DNA of 17,781 nucleotides, taken from the NCBI GenBank assembly GCA_947623775.1, contig CANQHL010000021.1, forward strand, positions 1-17,781, in the 5' to 3' direction. The position numbers and the translations under genes are program-made. Each line of letters opens with the position of its first letter. The stretch's first letter is position 1. Under the pieces are notes generated by a model. The model was given only the letters and a program-made list of their open reading frames with translations. It was not told the DNA's origin and searched no databases. Positions 1-8,183 of this stretch are shown piece after piece. This stretch comes from an uncultured Clostridia bacterium (GTDB lineage Bacteria; Bacillota; Clostridia; Christensenellales; UBA1242).

Positions 1-217
1 ACAGTATTAAACGGCATGTATGTTCCAAGTGAATTATATTGGATTGCCTAACGAGCCAAATGCTCGGCGATTAGCGAATGATGTGATATTTGAAACCTTT
101 GATTTAGTTGTCTTTTCAACAACGCTTTTAAATATCGCTAAACGCAGTGAACAAAAAGTGCATAATGCACACGCAGTGAACAAAATGCGTCTAAGACGTA
201 AATAATACACAAGCATA
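1..217. other. No clear gene; short repeat and possible 3' tail of an upstream gene
   Basis: I cannot support a gene here. Frame 1 is open from the window edge to a TAA at 49-51, giving a 16-residue tail ending in ELYWIA, which could be the end of a gene lying to the left. A 61-codon ATG frame at 20-205 has no ribosome binding site, and its C-terminal part is just the translation of a 15-nt direct repeat (ACGCAGTGAACAAAA at 142-156 and 171-185). I regard it as non-coding. CGAGC (52-56) and GCTCG (62-66) can form a small hairpin, but no T-run follows it. Confidence 0.4.
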
Positions 218-261
218 AAAAAATACTTTCATTTGGAATATCCATTTGAAAGTATTTTTTT
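218..261. terminator. Bidirectional Rho-independent terminator
   Basis: A 14-bp stem pairs 218-231 (AAAAAATACTTTCA) with 247-260 (TGAAAGTATTTTTT). The loop can itself pair TGGA with TCCA. A- and T-runs on both sides make it usable in both directions. It lies one base past the stop codon of the minus-strand gene at 263-655, so it most likely ends that transcript and also any transcript entering from the left. Confidence 0.85.
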
Positions 262-262
262 G

Positions 263-655
263 TTATAATTCTGTTTCCTCTTCGGTTTCAAAATTCTTAA
301 TGTCAAATTGTTCTGCTTTTTCATTGAAAATTCTTGGTGATTCAAGATTATTTTTGTTATGCTCAACATATTGTAGTGCATCGTCTAAGTTTGTGAAAGC
401 AGCATGCCAATAATCATAATCATCATGTATGTTTGCCCATCTTACACCAATAACTGCAAAATATTTATTTGTCAAAGGTGCGGCGTCTAGTGCAGCTTTT
501 TGTTTTTTGGCAACGTCTTTTTGGTTCCAATTATTATATTCTTGCTCTTCTTTAAGATTTTCAAATACAGGGAATTTTTCATCTCCGCCCATATTCAAGA
601 TTGCAAGTCCGGCTTTTGAATTTAAGCCATCTTCATATTTTCTAATAGATTTCAT
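263..655 (-). CDS. Hypothetical 130-residue soluble protein
   Basis: I do not recognise this family. The start chosen is the ATG at 655, because it has an AAGGAGAG ribosome binding site about 6 nt upstream. A further in-frame ATG at 688 lies upstream of the gene's own -10 box and is therefore unlikely. The product is acidic and hydrophilic, with no signal peptide or membrane segment. It is rich in Asn, Glu, Lys and aromatic residues, with a central FAVIGVRWANIHDDYDYWHA stretch that looks like a folded core and a Glu-rich C-terminus (ETEEETEL). It is a single-gene transcript, divergent from holB, with a perfect consensus promoter and a terminator directly after the stop, so it is probably well expressed. 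Confidence 0.75.
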   Translation of the reverse strand: MKSIRKYEDGLNSKAGLAILNMGGDEKFPVFENLKEEQEYNNWNQKDVAKKQKAALDAAPLTNKYFAVIGVRWANIHDDYDYWHAAFTNLDDALQYVEHNKNNLESPRIFNEKAEQFDIKNFETEEETEL

Positions 656-676
656 AATATCTCTCCTTATATTTTT

Positions 677-705
677 ATTATACCCCACATTATTTTATTT
701 GTCAA
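677..705 (-). promoter_or_regulatory. Perfect sigma-A-type promoter for the 263-655 gene
   Basis: Read on the minus strand, TTGACA (700-705) and TATAAT (677-682) are separated by exactly 17 nt, a full match to the housekeeping consensus. The expected transcription start lies near 670, giving a leader of only about 15 nt that contains the ribosome binding site. Confidence 0.88.
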
Positions 706-768
706 CACCTTTTTGTTGAGCAAAAGCAGATTTTAAGTCAAATGATTGATGTTTGTGTTTAAATGATT

Positions 769-796
769 TTGAAAAATGAAGTTTTTGTGCTAATAT
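769..796 (+). promoter_or_regulatory. Candidate promoter for holB, possibly giving a leaderless mRNA
   Basis: TTGAAA (769-774) and TAATAT (791-796) are 16 nt apart. A start 6-7 nt after the -10 box would fall on or next to the holB ATG at 803. No Shine-Dalgarno sequence is visible before that ATG, in contrast to nearly every other gene in the window. Confidence 0.5.
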
Positions 797-802
797 ATTC
801 AC

Positions 803-1759
803 ATGAGTGATGTCTTACAAGATATAGTCTTATCATCAAATGAATTTAAAATGCTTGTAAATGAGCATAGAAAAGGGAAATTGGCAAAATCTATTCTTCT
901 TATTTCAAAGGACGAAAAATATAGTTTTCAATTTGCCAAACTTTTGTCTTGTCTTTTGTTTGACGGGGAAATAAATGCAAGCAGTGAGAATTTTTTGAAA
1001 GTTTCATCAGGTTCGCACCCTGATTTAAAGATTTATCCAACAAAGGATAAATTGCTTGTTGCCGATAGTGAAGACATTGTTTTTGAAAGTGCTGTTAAGC
1101 CCATTTTCTCGGACAAAAAAATATTTATAATAACAAATATTGACGAAAGTCAAGACGCACCGCAAAATAAATTGTTAAAAACACTTGAAGAGCCGCAAAA
1201 AAATGTGTATTTTATCCTCACCACAAAGGTTATCGGACAGGTTTTGCCGACAATAAGGTCAAGATGTTCTAAGATTGAACTTGGGAAAATAGCCAATTTG
1301 GACAAATTTCTTCCAAACACCGAAAGAACCGCCCTTGCACTTTCATTAAGCGAGGGATACATTGGCTTTGCACAAAAGTACGAAAGCATGGAAAATATTG
1401 AAGAGATATTTAAAAGAACGCTTGACGTGGTTGTCAATCTAAAACGCAGCAAGGACCTTTTAAAATATTCCAAACCGCTGATAGATTTTGCCGGTGAACA
1501 AGATTTGATTTTTAAAATATTTTCACTTATATTTGAGGATCTTCTATATATAAGAAGTGGCAAAAACAATTTGACAAAATTGAAAGTTTGTAAAAGCGAA
1601 CTTGAAAGCGTTAGTATCGAATATTCTATAAAAGCACTTTCGGAAATCAGAAAACTGCTTGACAAGGCTATAATGGAAATAAGTTATAATTGCAATTTCA
1701 ATGTGGTGCTGGAAAATTTCATTTTAAACATTTTGGAGGTTAAGTATATATGCAAGTAA
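803..1759 (+). CDS. holB: DNA polymerase III delta' subunit
   Basis: Clamp-loader subunit that works with gamma/tau and delta to open and load the sliding clamp at the replication fork. The 318-residue product has the AAA+ delta' signatures NKLLKTLEEP (about residues 119-128) and RSRC, the SRC arginine-finger motif (about 152-155), after a stretch that predicts the usual beta strand (YFILTT). The Walker A region (LLISKDEKYSF) lacks a functional GxxGxGKT loop, as is normal for delta'. The four-cysteine zinc module expected after the first helix is missing: only one Cys is present there, and the segment is short. The last 10 nt overlap ricT. No ribosome binding site is seen before the chosen ATG. 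An alternative downstream start is possible, but the N-terminus reads like the normal family start. Confidence 0.9.
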   Translation: MSDVLQDIVLSSNEFKMLVNEHRKGKLAKSILLISKDEKYSFQFAKLLSCLLFDGEINASSENFLKVSSGSHPDLKIYPTKDKLLVADSEDIVFESAVKPIFSDKKIFIITNIDESQDAPQNKLLKTLEEPQKNVYFILTTKVIGQVLPTIRSRCSKIELGKIANLDKFLPNTERTALALSLSEGYIGFAQKYESMENIEEIFKRTLDVVVNLKRSKDLLKYSKPLIDFAGEQDLIFKIFSLIFEDLLYIRSGKNNLTKLKVCKSELESVSIEYSIKALSEIRKLLDKAIMEISYNCNFNVVLENFILNILEVKYICK

Positions 1760-2577
1760 AAGTTGTAAATGCAAGGTTTAGAAATGGTGTACATGATTAT
1801 TCTTTCAGTCCAAACGATTTGGATTTGAAAGTTGGGGATTATGTGATTGTCGAAACTGAAAAGGGAAGAGATGTTGTAAAAATCACAAGAAGTGTCACTT
1901 ATGTTGAAGAGGAATCGTTGGCGGAACCATTAAAAAATGTTATTAAGGTGGCTGATGAAAGCGATTTGCGTTTGGCACAAGAAAACTACAAGCGTGCCGA
2001 CGGACTTTTGGATGAAGTCAAACAAATTGTAATGGGTGAAAATCTTGAAATGAAGGTGATTTCGGTTGAATGCAACTATGATTTTTCTCGTCTTACAATA
2101 AACTTCACTGCTGATAACAGAGTGGATTTTCGTGACCTTGTCAAAAAACTTGCCGAAAAATATAAGGTAAGAATTGAACTGCGTCAAATTGGTCCACGTG
2201 ATGCAACTCGTATTCTTGGCGGGCTTGGTGTTTGCGGAAAGGAATGTTGTTGCAAGCAGGGATTTGGCTTGAACGACCATGTTTCAATAAAAATGGCAAA
2301 AAATCAAAATTTATCGTTAAATCCAACAAACATAAGTGGTTTATGTGGCAAACTTTTGTGTTGCCTAGTGTATGAAAATCCATATTATGAGGAAGTTTTG
2401 AAAATTATGCCAAAACTAAATTCCAAAGTTTCCACACCAGACGGAGAGGGCGTGGTGATGTATAACGACCTTTTAAAACAAACGGTTTCTGTGAAATTCT
2501 CAACTGAGAATGATAGTGAAATAAAAGATTATCCCGTTGCCGACATTAAGTTTAGCAAAGATGGGAGAGAAAAATGA
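1750..2577 (+). CDS. ricT: PSP1-domain protein RicT (YaaT), RNase Y regulatory complex subunit
   Basis: In Bacillus, RicT (YaaT) acts with RicA and RicF in a complex that binds Fe-S clusters and assists RNase Y in mRNA maturation, affecting competence, biofilm and sporulation. That role is known for the family; here it is inferred. The 275-residue product has the PSP1 core with the diagnostic cysteine clusters GVCGKECCCKQG (about residues 159-170) and LCGKLLCC (about 198-205), which are the likely cluster ligands. Start: ATG at 1750, 10 nt inside holB, with GGAGG about 10 nt upstream. It overlaps the next gene by 4 nt (ATGA), so translation of the three genes is probably coupled. The holB-ricT-trmN6 order matches Bacillus except that yabA is absent. 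Confidence 0.93.
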   Translation: MQVKVVNARFRNGVHDYSFSPNDLDLKVGDYVIVETEKGRDVVKITRSVTYVEEESLAEPLKNVIKVADESDLRLAQENYKRADGLLDEVKQIVMGENLEMKVISVECNYDFSRLTINFTADNRVDFRDLVKKLAEKYKVRIELRQIGPRDATRILGGLGVCGKECCCKQGFGLNDHVSIKMAKNQNLSLNPTNISGLCGKLLCCLVYENPYYEEVLKIMPKLNSKVSTPDGEGVVMYNDLLKQTVSVKFSTENDSEIKDYPVADIKFSKDGREK

Positions 2578-3293
2578 TTTTGGAAGAGGGCGAAAGGCTT
2601 GAAGATTTGCAATGTAACGGTCTCAAAATCATTCAAAACAAAAATTTATATACTTTCACATGCGACTCTACAATACTTGCAAACTTTATATCTATAAAAA
2701 GAAATGAAGTAGGATTGGAGATAGGCACGGGTTGTGGGGTTATTTCAATTTTGCTGTACGGAAAGAAGAAATTTAAAAAAATCTATGGTGTTGAAATTCA
2801 ACCGCAAATGGCGGAACTTGCCAAAAAGAATGTTTTGCTCAACAATTTGGAAGAAAAAATCCAAATAATAAACGATGATATTTCGGAGTTTGAAAAATAT
2901 TTTAAAAAAGGGCAGTTTGACGTTGTGTTTTCAAACCCGCCATACATGCTTTCAACGGGCGATAAAAATGAAAACGAAGTCCGCAATATATCAAGACATG
3001 ATTTCTCTTTGCCTATTGAAAAATTTTGTAAAATTTCAAGTTCGTTGCTGAGGGAGGGTGGCAGGCTTTATGTAGTTTACACCGCCACGCGTACGGCGGA
3101 ACTTATATATTGCTTAAAGAATGAAAAACTTGAACCAAAACAAATGTTTTTCACGCAAAATGGAAAGGGAAAAATAAAACTTGTTATCATAGAGGCGGTC
3201 AAAGGTGGGCGTCAAGGGGTTAAGATTTTGCCCGAATTTGTGACAAATAATGAAAATGGAGAATTTTATTGCCGCTCTTTTAGTGGCGAATGA
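2574..3293 (+). CDS. trmN6: tRNA1(Val) (adenine(37)-N6)-methyltransferase-like protein (YabB/TrmN6)
   Basis: A class I SAM-dependent methyltransferase of 239 residues. The SAM-binding loop reads EIGTGCGVISILL (about residues 44-56), the acidic end of strand 2 is in GVEIQ, and the adenine-N6 catalytic motif is SNPPY (about 118-122). NPPY is typical of enzymes methylating exocyclic amino groups of adenine. Family and position right after ricT support the YabB/TrmN6 assignment, which modifies A37 next to the anticodon of a tRNA-Val. The start overlaps the ricT stop as ATGA, so there is no intergenic gap. The C-terminal tail (ENGEFYCRSF) resembles the usual end of this family. The exact tRNA substrate is inferred. 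A broader N6-methyltransferase role cannot be excluded. Confidence 0.85.
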   Translation: MILEEGERLEDLQCNGLKIIQNKNLYTFTCDSTILANFISIKRNEVGLEIGTGCGVISILLYGKKKFKKIYGVEIQPQMAELAKKNVLLNNLEEKIQIINDDISEFEKYFKKGQFDVVFSNPPYMLSTGDKNENEVRNISRHDFSLPIEKFCKISSSLLREGGRLYVVYTATRTAELIYCLKNEKLEPKQMFFTQNGKGKIKLVIIEAVKGGRQGVKILPEFVTNNENGEFYCRSFSGE

Positions 3294-3368
3294 AATTTTA
3301 AATGGAATATATTGTGCTTTTTTAGTGGCATTTATATGTCTTAATAATGTGAAATTTTTTAGTTTTCA

Positions 3369-3397
3369 TTGACTTTTTGTAAATATTATTGTATAAT
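3369..3397 (+). promoter_or_regulatory. Sigma-A-type promoter for typA
   Basis: TTGACT (3369-3374) and TATAAT (3392-3397) with a 17-nt spacer, 26 nt before the typA start. It implies that typA is transcribed separately from the holB-ricT-trmN6 group. Confidence 0.85.
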
Positions 3398-3422
3398 CGA
3401 TTAGTTTTATGTGAGGATTACT

Positions 3423-5255
3423 ATGATTAATGAAAAAATTAGGAATATTGCGATTATTGCCCATGTCGACCACGGCAAAACATCGCTTGTTAATGAATTG
3501 TTAAAACAGGGAAGCGTATTTCGGGACAACCAAGTTGTGGAAGACCGAGTTATGGACTCCAACGCCCTTGAAAGAGAAAGAGGAATTACTATTTTATCCA
3601 AAAATTGCTCATGTATTTATAATGGCGTAAAAATAAACATTATTGACACACCGGGACATGCCGATTTCGGTGGCGAAGTTGAACGTGTGCTAAAAATGGT
3701 GGACGGCGTTTTGCTTGTTGTAGATGCCTTTGAGGGACCAATGCCACAAACACGTTTTGTACTTGAAAAGGCTTTGGCATTGAAATTAAAAGTTATCGTT
3801 GTGATAAACAAGATAGACAGAGCGGATTCACGTGTGAATGAGGTGATTGATGAGGTTCTTGATTTATTCCTTGAACTTGACGCTGATGAAGAGCAACTTA
3901 ATTCTCCATTTATTTTTGCATCGGCAAGAGAGGGAATAGCAAGCGAAGATGAAAAAAATCCGGGACAAGATATGAAACCACTTTTTCAGAAAATTATTGA
4001 TTATATTCCAGCACCCGAGGGTGATGAAAATGCACCTTTGCAAATGCTTGTTTCTTCGGCTGAGCATAATGATTATGTTGGCAAACTTGCGGTTGGCAAA
4101 ATTTCGCGTGGCGGCATAAGTGTCGGGCAAAATGTTTCTCTTTGCAACTATCATGATTCTACAAAAAGTATAAAGTCAAAAGTTGTAAGCCTTTTTGTTT
4201 TTGAGGGACTTAAAAAAGTGCCGGTTGAAAAGGCGGGAATAGGTGAAATTGTTTGTGTTGCCGGACTTGAGGGCATACAAATTGGTGATACAATTTGCGA
4301 CAACTCTCTGATTGAACCTGTTGAATTTGTGAAGATTGCCGAGCCAAGTGTGGAAATGACATTTATGGTCAACGATAGCCCATTTGCTGGGAAAGAGGGA
4401 AAATTTGTCACTTCAAGACATTTGCGAGATAGACTTTACAAAGAAGCGGTGAAAGATTTGTCTTTAAGAGTGCAAGATGGGCAAACCGCCGAACAATTTA
4501 TTGTAAGCGGCCGAGGGGAAATGCACCTATCCATTTTGATTGAAAATATGAGACGTGATGGATATGAATTTCAAGTTTCAATGCCGAAAGTGCTTATCAA
4601 AGAAATTGACGGGGTTAAGTGTGAGCCTGTTGATGAACTTATACTAGATGTTCCTGAGGATTGCACCGGAGTTGTTATGCAAAAAATGGGGATAAGAAAA
4701 GGTGAACTTGTACAAATGACACCGCATGGCAGCAGAATCAAAATGGAATTTCATATTCCGTCAAGAGGATTGTTTGGATTTAAAAGTGAACTTTTAACAG
4801 ATACACGAGGTGAAGGCGTTATCAATTCGGTATTTTATGATTATGAGCCATGGAAAGGCGAGATAAAAAGAAGAGAATCTGGTTCACTTATCGCCCATGA
4901 GGACGGCGAAACAATTGTTTATGGTTTATACAATGCACAAGAGCGAGGAGACTTGTTTGTCGGACCGGGCGTCAATGTGTACGCTGGAATGGTTGTTGGC
5001 TCAAATCCAAAAGGCGGAGATATTGTTGTAAATGTTTGCAAGAAAAAACACCTTTCAAATATGCGTGCTGCGGGTTCAGATGAAGCGTTGAGACTTACAC
5101 CACCAAGAAAGATGAGCCTAGAGGACGATATTGAATTTTTGGCAGACGATGAAATTTTGGAAGTCACCCCAAAGAGCCTGCGTATAAGAAAAATTATTCT
5201 TGACCACAATTTGCGTAATCGTGAACGTGGCAAATTGTTGAGAGGGGAGATATAA
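3423..5255 (+). CDS. typA: Ribosome-associated GTPase TypA/BipA
   Basis: Translational GTPase related to EF-G and LepA. It binds the ribosome and helps 50S assembly and growth under stress or at low temperature. The 610-residue length is typical. G motifs are visible in order: AHVDHGKTSL (G1, about residues 13-22), RERGIT (switch I region), DTPGHADFGG (G3, about 74-83), NKIDRAD (G4, about 129-135) and SAREG (G5). EF-G-like domains follow, with SGRGEMHLSIL and the TypA-specific C-terminal part (PSRGLFGFKSELLTDTRGEG). The ATG at 3423 is chosen because GAGGA lies 5 nt upstream. A GTG at 3411 in the same frame would overlap that binding site. It is flanked by its own promoter and terminator. Confidence 0.97.
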   Translation: MINEKIRNIAIIAHVDHGKTSLVNELLKQGSVFRDNQVVEDRVMDSNALERERGITILSKNCSCIYNGVKINIIDTPGHADFGGEVERVLKMVDGVLLVVDAFEGPMPQTRFVLEKALALKLKVIVVINKIDRADSRVNEVIDEVLDLFLELDADEEQLNSPFIFASAREGIASEDEKNPGQDMKPLFQKIIDYIPAPEGDENAPLQMLVSSAEHNDYVGKLAVGKISRGGISVGQNVSLCNYHDSTKSIKSKVVSLFVFEGLKKVPVEKAGIGEIVCVAGLEGIQIGDTICDNSLIEPVEFVKIAEPSVEMTFMVNDSPFAGKEGKFVTSRHLRDRLYKEAVKDLSLRVQDGQTAEQFIVSGRGEMHLSILIENMRRDGYEFQVSMPKVLIKEIDGVKCEPVDELILDVPEDCTGVVMQKMGIRKGELVQMTPHGSRIKMEFHIPSRGLFGFKSELLTDTRGEGVINSVFYDYEPWKGEIKRRESGSLIAHEDGETIVYGLYNAQERGDLFVGPGVNVYAGMVVGSNPKGGDIVVNVCKKKHLSNMRAAGSDEALRLTPPRKMSLEDDIEFLADDEILEVTPKSLRIRKIILDHNLRNRERGKLLRGEI

Positions 5256-5264
5256 CAAATTAAG

Positions 5265-5296
5265 GCAAAGATAAAAACCATGTCTTTGCTTTTTTT
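5265..5296 (+). terminator. Rho-independent terminator after typA
   Basis: GCAAAGA (5265-5271) pairs with TCTTTGC (5283-5289), followed by a run of seven T (5290-5296). It lies 10 nt past the typA stop. Confidence 0.85.
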
Positions 5297-5393
5297 GTAT
5301 CTGGGAGAGGACGAATTTTTAATTTGCACCTACTTTATTTAAGACAAAATTCGTTATATGAAAAGTTTTATTGTCAAATTTATTTTTATAATA

Positions 5394-5445
5394 TTGACTT
5401 TTTGATTGAAAAATATTATTATATTTATATAAATAGTGGTATAAT
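5394..5445 (+). promoter_or_regulatory. Two overlapping candidate promoters for the dnaB operon
   Basis: TTGACT (5394-5399) and TATTAT (5417-5422) are 17 nt apart. A second -10, TATAAT (5440-5445), is preceded by TGG to give an extended -10 (TGnTATAAT) without a good -35 box. The second sits 20 nt before the ATG at 5465. Either or both could drive the small membrane protein and dnaB. Confidence 0.65.
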
Positions 5446-5464
5446 CCCTATAAAGGAGCAGACA

Positions 5465-5734
5465 ATGATAATAAATCCCAAGGAAAAACGAGATTTAAAG
5501 AAAACTTGTAAGCGTCTAGCAATCTTTTTGGTGTTTGCCTTTATCTTTGATGGATTTATTGCATTTCTGTTTTATTCTTACACAAAAATAAGTGATGTGC
5601 TATGTGGATTTATCATTATTGTAATAACTAGCGTTTTATACTTGCTCTTTTATTTGATTTGTGCTAAAATTGATAAAAAGAAAGCGGAAAGGATTGCCCG
5701 AGAAAACAAAAGGGACCCTTTCTCGAAAAACTGA
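5465..5734 (+). CDS. Small two-span membrane protein, unknown function
   Basis: 89 residues. The start is set at the ATG at 5465, which has AAAGGAG 7-8 nt upstream. A longer frame from 5324 would run through the promoter. The layout is a short basic N-terminus (NPKEKRDLKKTCKR), two hydrophobic helices (about residues 18-38 and 45-66) separated by a very short loop, then a charged cytoplasmic tail (KIDKKKAERIARENKRD). Both ends are therefore predicted inside. I do not recognise the family. It is the first gene of the dnaB cluster, 30 nt ahead of dnaB, which suggests co-transcription but says little about function. Confidence 0.75.
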   Translation: MIINPKEKRDLKKTCKRLAIFLVFAFIFDGFIAFLFYSYTKISDVLCGFIIIVITSVLYLLFYLICAKIDKKKAERIARENKRDPFSKN

Positions 5735-5764
5735 TGAAGTTTTACAAACGCAAAAGGAGAGAAT

Positions 5765-7195
5765 ATGGCCGAATATAAGATTATGCCGCATAATTTAGAA
5801 GCTGAACAATCTGTGCTTGGCTCTATTCTTATTGACCTGCAAGCACAAGCGGACATTTTGGCAATCATCAAAGAGGACGACTTTTATTCAGAGGCTCACA
5901 GACGAATTTACTCATCAATGTTGAAAATCTATGCAAAGTCAGTGCCTATAGATTTCGTTACACTCACAGACCAACTTGACAAAGACAAGATTCTTGACAA
6001 GATTGGTGGCATTGATTATATAACCGTGCTTTCCAATGTTGTGCCATCAGCGGCAAACTACAAATACTATTGCGACATTGTAAAACAGGACTCAACAAGA
6101 AGAAAACTTATTGAGGCCGGCCAGCAAATTATCAAGGATTCTTATGAGGGAGATGATCAAGAAGCACTTCTTCAAAAGTCTGAAACATTGATATTTGATA
6201 TTTCCGAAAAAGGTTCAGCCTCGGCACTAGAACATGTTGGCGGTCCTGATGGAGCAATAAAACATGTTATAGACAAATTCGATAAAATTGCAAGAGACCC
6301 GACATCAATAAATGGTATACCAACCGGATTTAAAGATTTTGATGCAATAACAAATGGACTTCAAAACAGTGACATCATCATGCTTGCGGCAAGACCAGGT
6401 GTTGGAAAAACTTCCTTTTCGATGAACATTGTTGTAAATGCAGCAGTGGAGCATGGAAAAAAGTGTGCAGTATTCTCGCTTGAAATGAGCAAAGAACAAC
6501 TTATGCAAAGGGCAATATGCTCACTTGCGAGAGTAAGTATGGCAAAAGCACTTAAAGGCGAAATGGACGCCGATGAATGGAAAAGAATTTGGACGGCAAC
6601 AAAGAAACTTGAACAAAGTGGACTTTACGTAGACCAATCGTCCCTGACCACTCCTGCCGATGTGCTTACAAAGTGCAGACGCTTGAAAGCAAAAGAGGGA
6701 CTTGACCTTGTTATGATTGACTATATCCAACTTATGAAAGGTTCAGCGGTGAAATCCACTGACAACAGACAAACTGAAGTCACCGCCATTTCAAGAGATT
6801 TGAAGGTGGCGGCAAAGGAACTTAATGTTCCGATAATTGTACTTTCGCAGTTGTCAAGAAGCGTTGAAAGCAGACAAGGTGATCACAGACCTATGCTCAG
6901 TGACCTGAGAGATTCGGGTGCAATTGAGCAAGATGCCGATATTGTGCTATTCCTTTACAACCCAGACAAATACAATGATGTTGAGCAAATAGGAGACCCC
7001 GGCACAGTTGAACTTATCGTTGCAAAGCACAGAAACGGAAGCACGGGGACAGTTAAATTGCGATGGGTTGGCGAATATACTTCTTTCTTCAATATAAATG
7101 AAAAAGTTGAGGGCGTAAAGAAGCATATTGACGTGAATAAAATCGAAGAAAAACCTATTCAAAATAGTGAAAATATCGATGTTTTTGATGATTAA
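5765..7195 (+). CDS. dnaB: Replicative DNA helicase DnaB (DnaC in Bacillus nomenclature)
   Basis: Hexameric 5'-3' helicase that unwinds DNA at the replication fork and recruits primase. The 476-residue product has the N-terminal helical domain (PHNLEAEQSVLGSIL at the start; HRRIYSSM) and a RecA-like motor. Walker A is RPGVGKTSF (about residues 209-217), Walker B and sensor are LVMIDYIQLM (about 315-324), the DnaB motif EMSKEQLMQR is present, and so are SQLSRSVE, RDSGAIEQDAD and KHRNGSTG near the C-terminal end of the motor. There is no intein. Start: ATG at 5765 with AAAGGAG about 6 nt upstream. The next gene begins 12 nt after the stop, so at least three downstream reading frames may share this transcript. 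Confidence 0.97.
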   Translation: MAEYKIMPHNLEAEQSVLGSILIDLQAQADILAIIKEDDFYSEAHRRIYSSMLKIYAKSVPIDFVTLTDQLDKDKILDKIGGIDYITVLSNVVPSAANYKYYCDIVKQDSTRRKLIEAGQQIIKDSYEGDDQEALLQKSETLIFDISEKGSASALEHVGGPDGAIKHVIDKFDKIARDPTSINGIPTGFKDFDAITNGLQNSDIIMLAARPGVGKTSFSMNIVVNAAVEHGKKCAVFSLEMSKEQLMQRAICSLARVSMAKALKGEMDADEWKRIWTATKKLEQSGLYVDQSSLTTPADVLTKCRRLKAKEGLDLVMIDYIQLMKGSAVKSTDNRQTEVTAISRDLKVAAKELNVPIIVLSQLSRSVESRQGDHRPMLSDLRDSGAIEQDADIVLFLYNPDKYNDVEQIGDPGTVELIVAKHRNGSTGTVKLRWVGEYTSFFNINEKVEGVKKHIDVNKIEEKPIQNSENIDVFDD

Positions 7196-7207
7196 AAGGA
7201 GGTAATC

Positions 7208-8182
7208 ATGTCAGACAAAGGATATTCAACAGGTGGAAAAAAATGGTTGATAATCATAGGCGGCGTTGCATTCGTCGCTGTGCTTGTCGTCATTATTTTA
7301 ATGGCAATTCCACCAAACACTTACAATGCAGTGCAAATGCTTTACAGAACAACAGATTCGTCTTTTCTTGTGAAAGATAGTGAGTCTATTGCTTACAAAA
7401 AATACACCGATAAGGTAAACAAAAATCCATGGGTAAACGTTTACACCACTGAAACAAGCGACATTGAACTGCTTGCCGAGGTTGTGTATGAGGACCTTGA
7501 TTTTTATGCTGATTATCTCACTTTTGCAGATAACAACAAAAACTTGAAGAAAAATTATAAGGTTATCAAAAACAATCTCAGTGATGTTGCAGAACACAAG
7601 GAAAACCTTTTGGCACTTATCAATGAGGCAAATGGGCTTGATGATAATTCAGAAACTTATATGAGAAGTATGATTATTAAGATAAGAGCAGAATTTATAG
7701 AATGGCTTAAGTCCAATTCAAAAGCCATGGAAGGGTTGAGAAATGCTTGTGTTGGCTCACTTGGACAAACAAGTGAAAATCATCTTGCTTTTCAAATCAT
7801 CACATCAGCAATGGAAGATGCTTTAAATGTGATAATTGAGGATTATGAAACCCTTGCAAATCTTGACAATGTAAACGCTGTGACCGGTGTATATAGTTAC
7901 GACATCACCAGCAAGATTGTTTATTACAGAGGACTTTCAGAAAAATATATCCTGTCACCAGACGATATCAAAAATTATTATTTCAACAATGCCTTAGTTG
8001 AGAAGTATGATCTTATTTATAAATTTTATGAAGTTTACAATGAAGAAAACTTTAAAAACGTTATTGCCTCTGTCCGCTCTATAGGCGGTGGTCAATATGC
8101 GTTCGATAAAGTTTATGAAAATGTAAATGATGAACTTGGCGTCTATGATGCGGTTAAAGCATTCTTAAACGGAGGTAACTAA
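7208..8182 (+). CDS. Membrane-anchored extracytoplasmic protein, unknown function
   Basis: 324 residues, family not recognised. After a short basic N-terminus there is one strong hydrophobic segment (about residues 13-34, from WLIIIGG to ILMAI) with no signal peptidase site or lipobox. I expect a single-pass anchor with the rest outside. The remaining 290 residues are polar, Asn- and Tyr-rich and predicted mostly helical, without cysteines or catalytic motifs I can name. Start: ATG at 7208 with AAAGGAGG 8 nt upstream, 12 nt after dnaB. It is followed after 1 nt by a lipoprotein of similar size and layout. The two may be remote paralogues (for example IKIRAEFIEWL here against ARFRVEFNDFV there) acting as a pair at the cell envelope. 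Confidence 0.8.
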   Translation: MSDKGYSTGGKKWLIIIGGVAFVAVLVVIILMAIPPNTYNAVQMLYRTTDSSFLVKDSESIAYKKYTDKVNKNPWVNVYTTETSDIELLAEVVYEDLDFYADYLTFADNNKNLKKNYKVIKNNLSDVAEHKENLLALINEANGLDDNSETYMRSMIIKIRAEFIEWLKSNSKAMEGLRNACVGSLGQTSENHLAFQIITSAMEDALNVIIEDYETLANLDNVNAVTGVYSYDITSKIVYYRGLSEKYILSPDDIKNYYFNNALVEKYDLIYKFYEVYNEENFKNVIASVRSIGGGQYAFDKVYENVNDELGVYDAVKAFLNGGN

Positions 8183-8183
8183 A

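Noticed and set aside
20..205. 61-codon plus-strand frame
   Set aside because: No ribosome binding site, no recognisable family, and the C-terminal part is encoded by a short direct repeat; it looks non-coding.
3270..3330. Terminator after trmN6
   Set aside because: GCCGCT and AGTGGC around the trmN6 end can pair with wobble, but no T-run follows directly; a nearby similar GTGC-T6-AGTGGC stretch has no stable stem.
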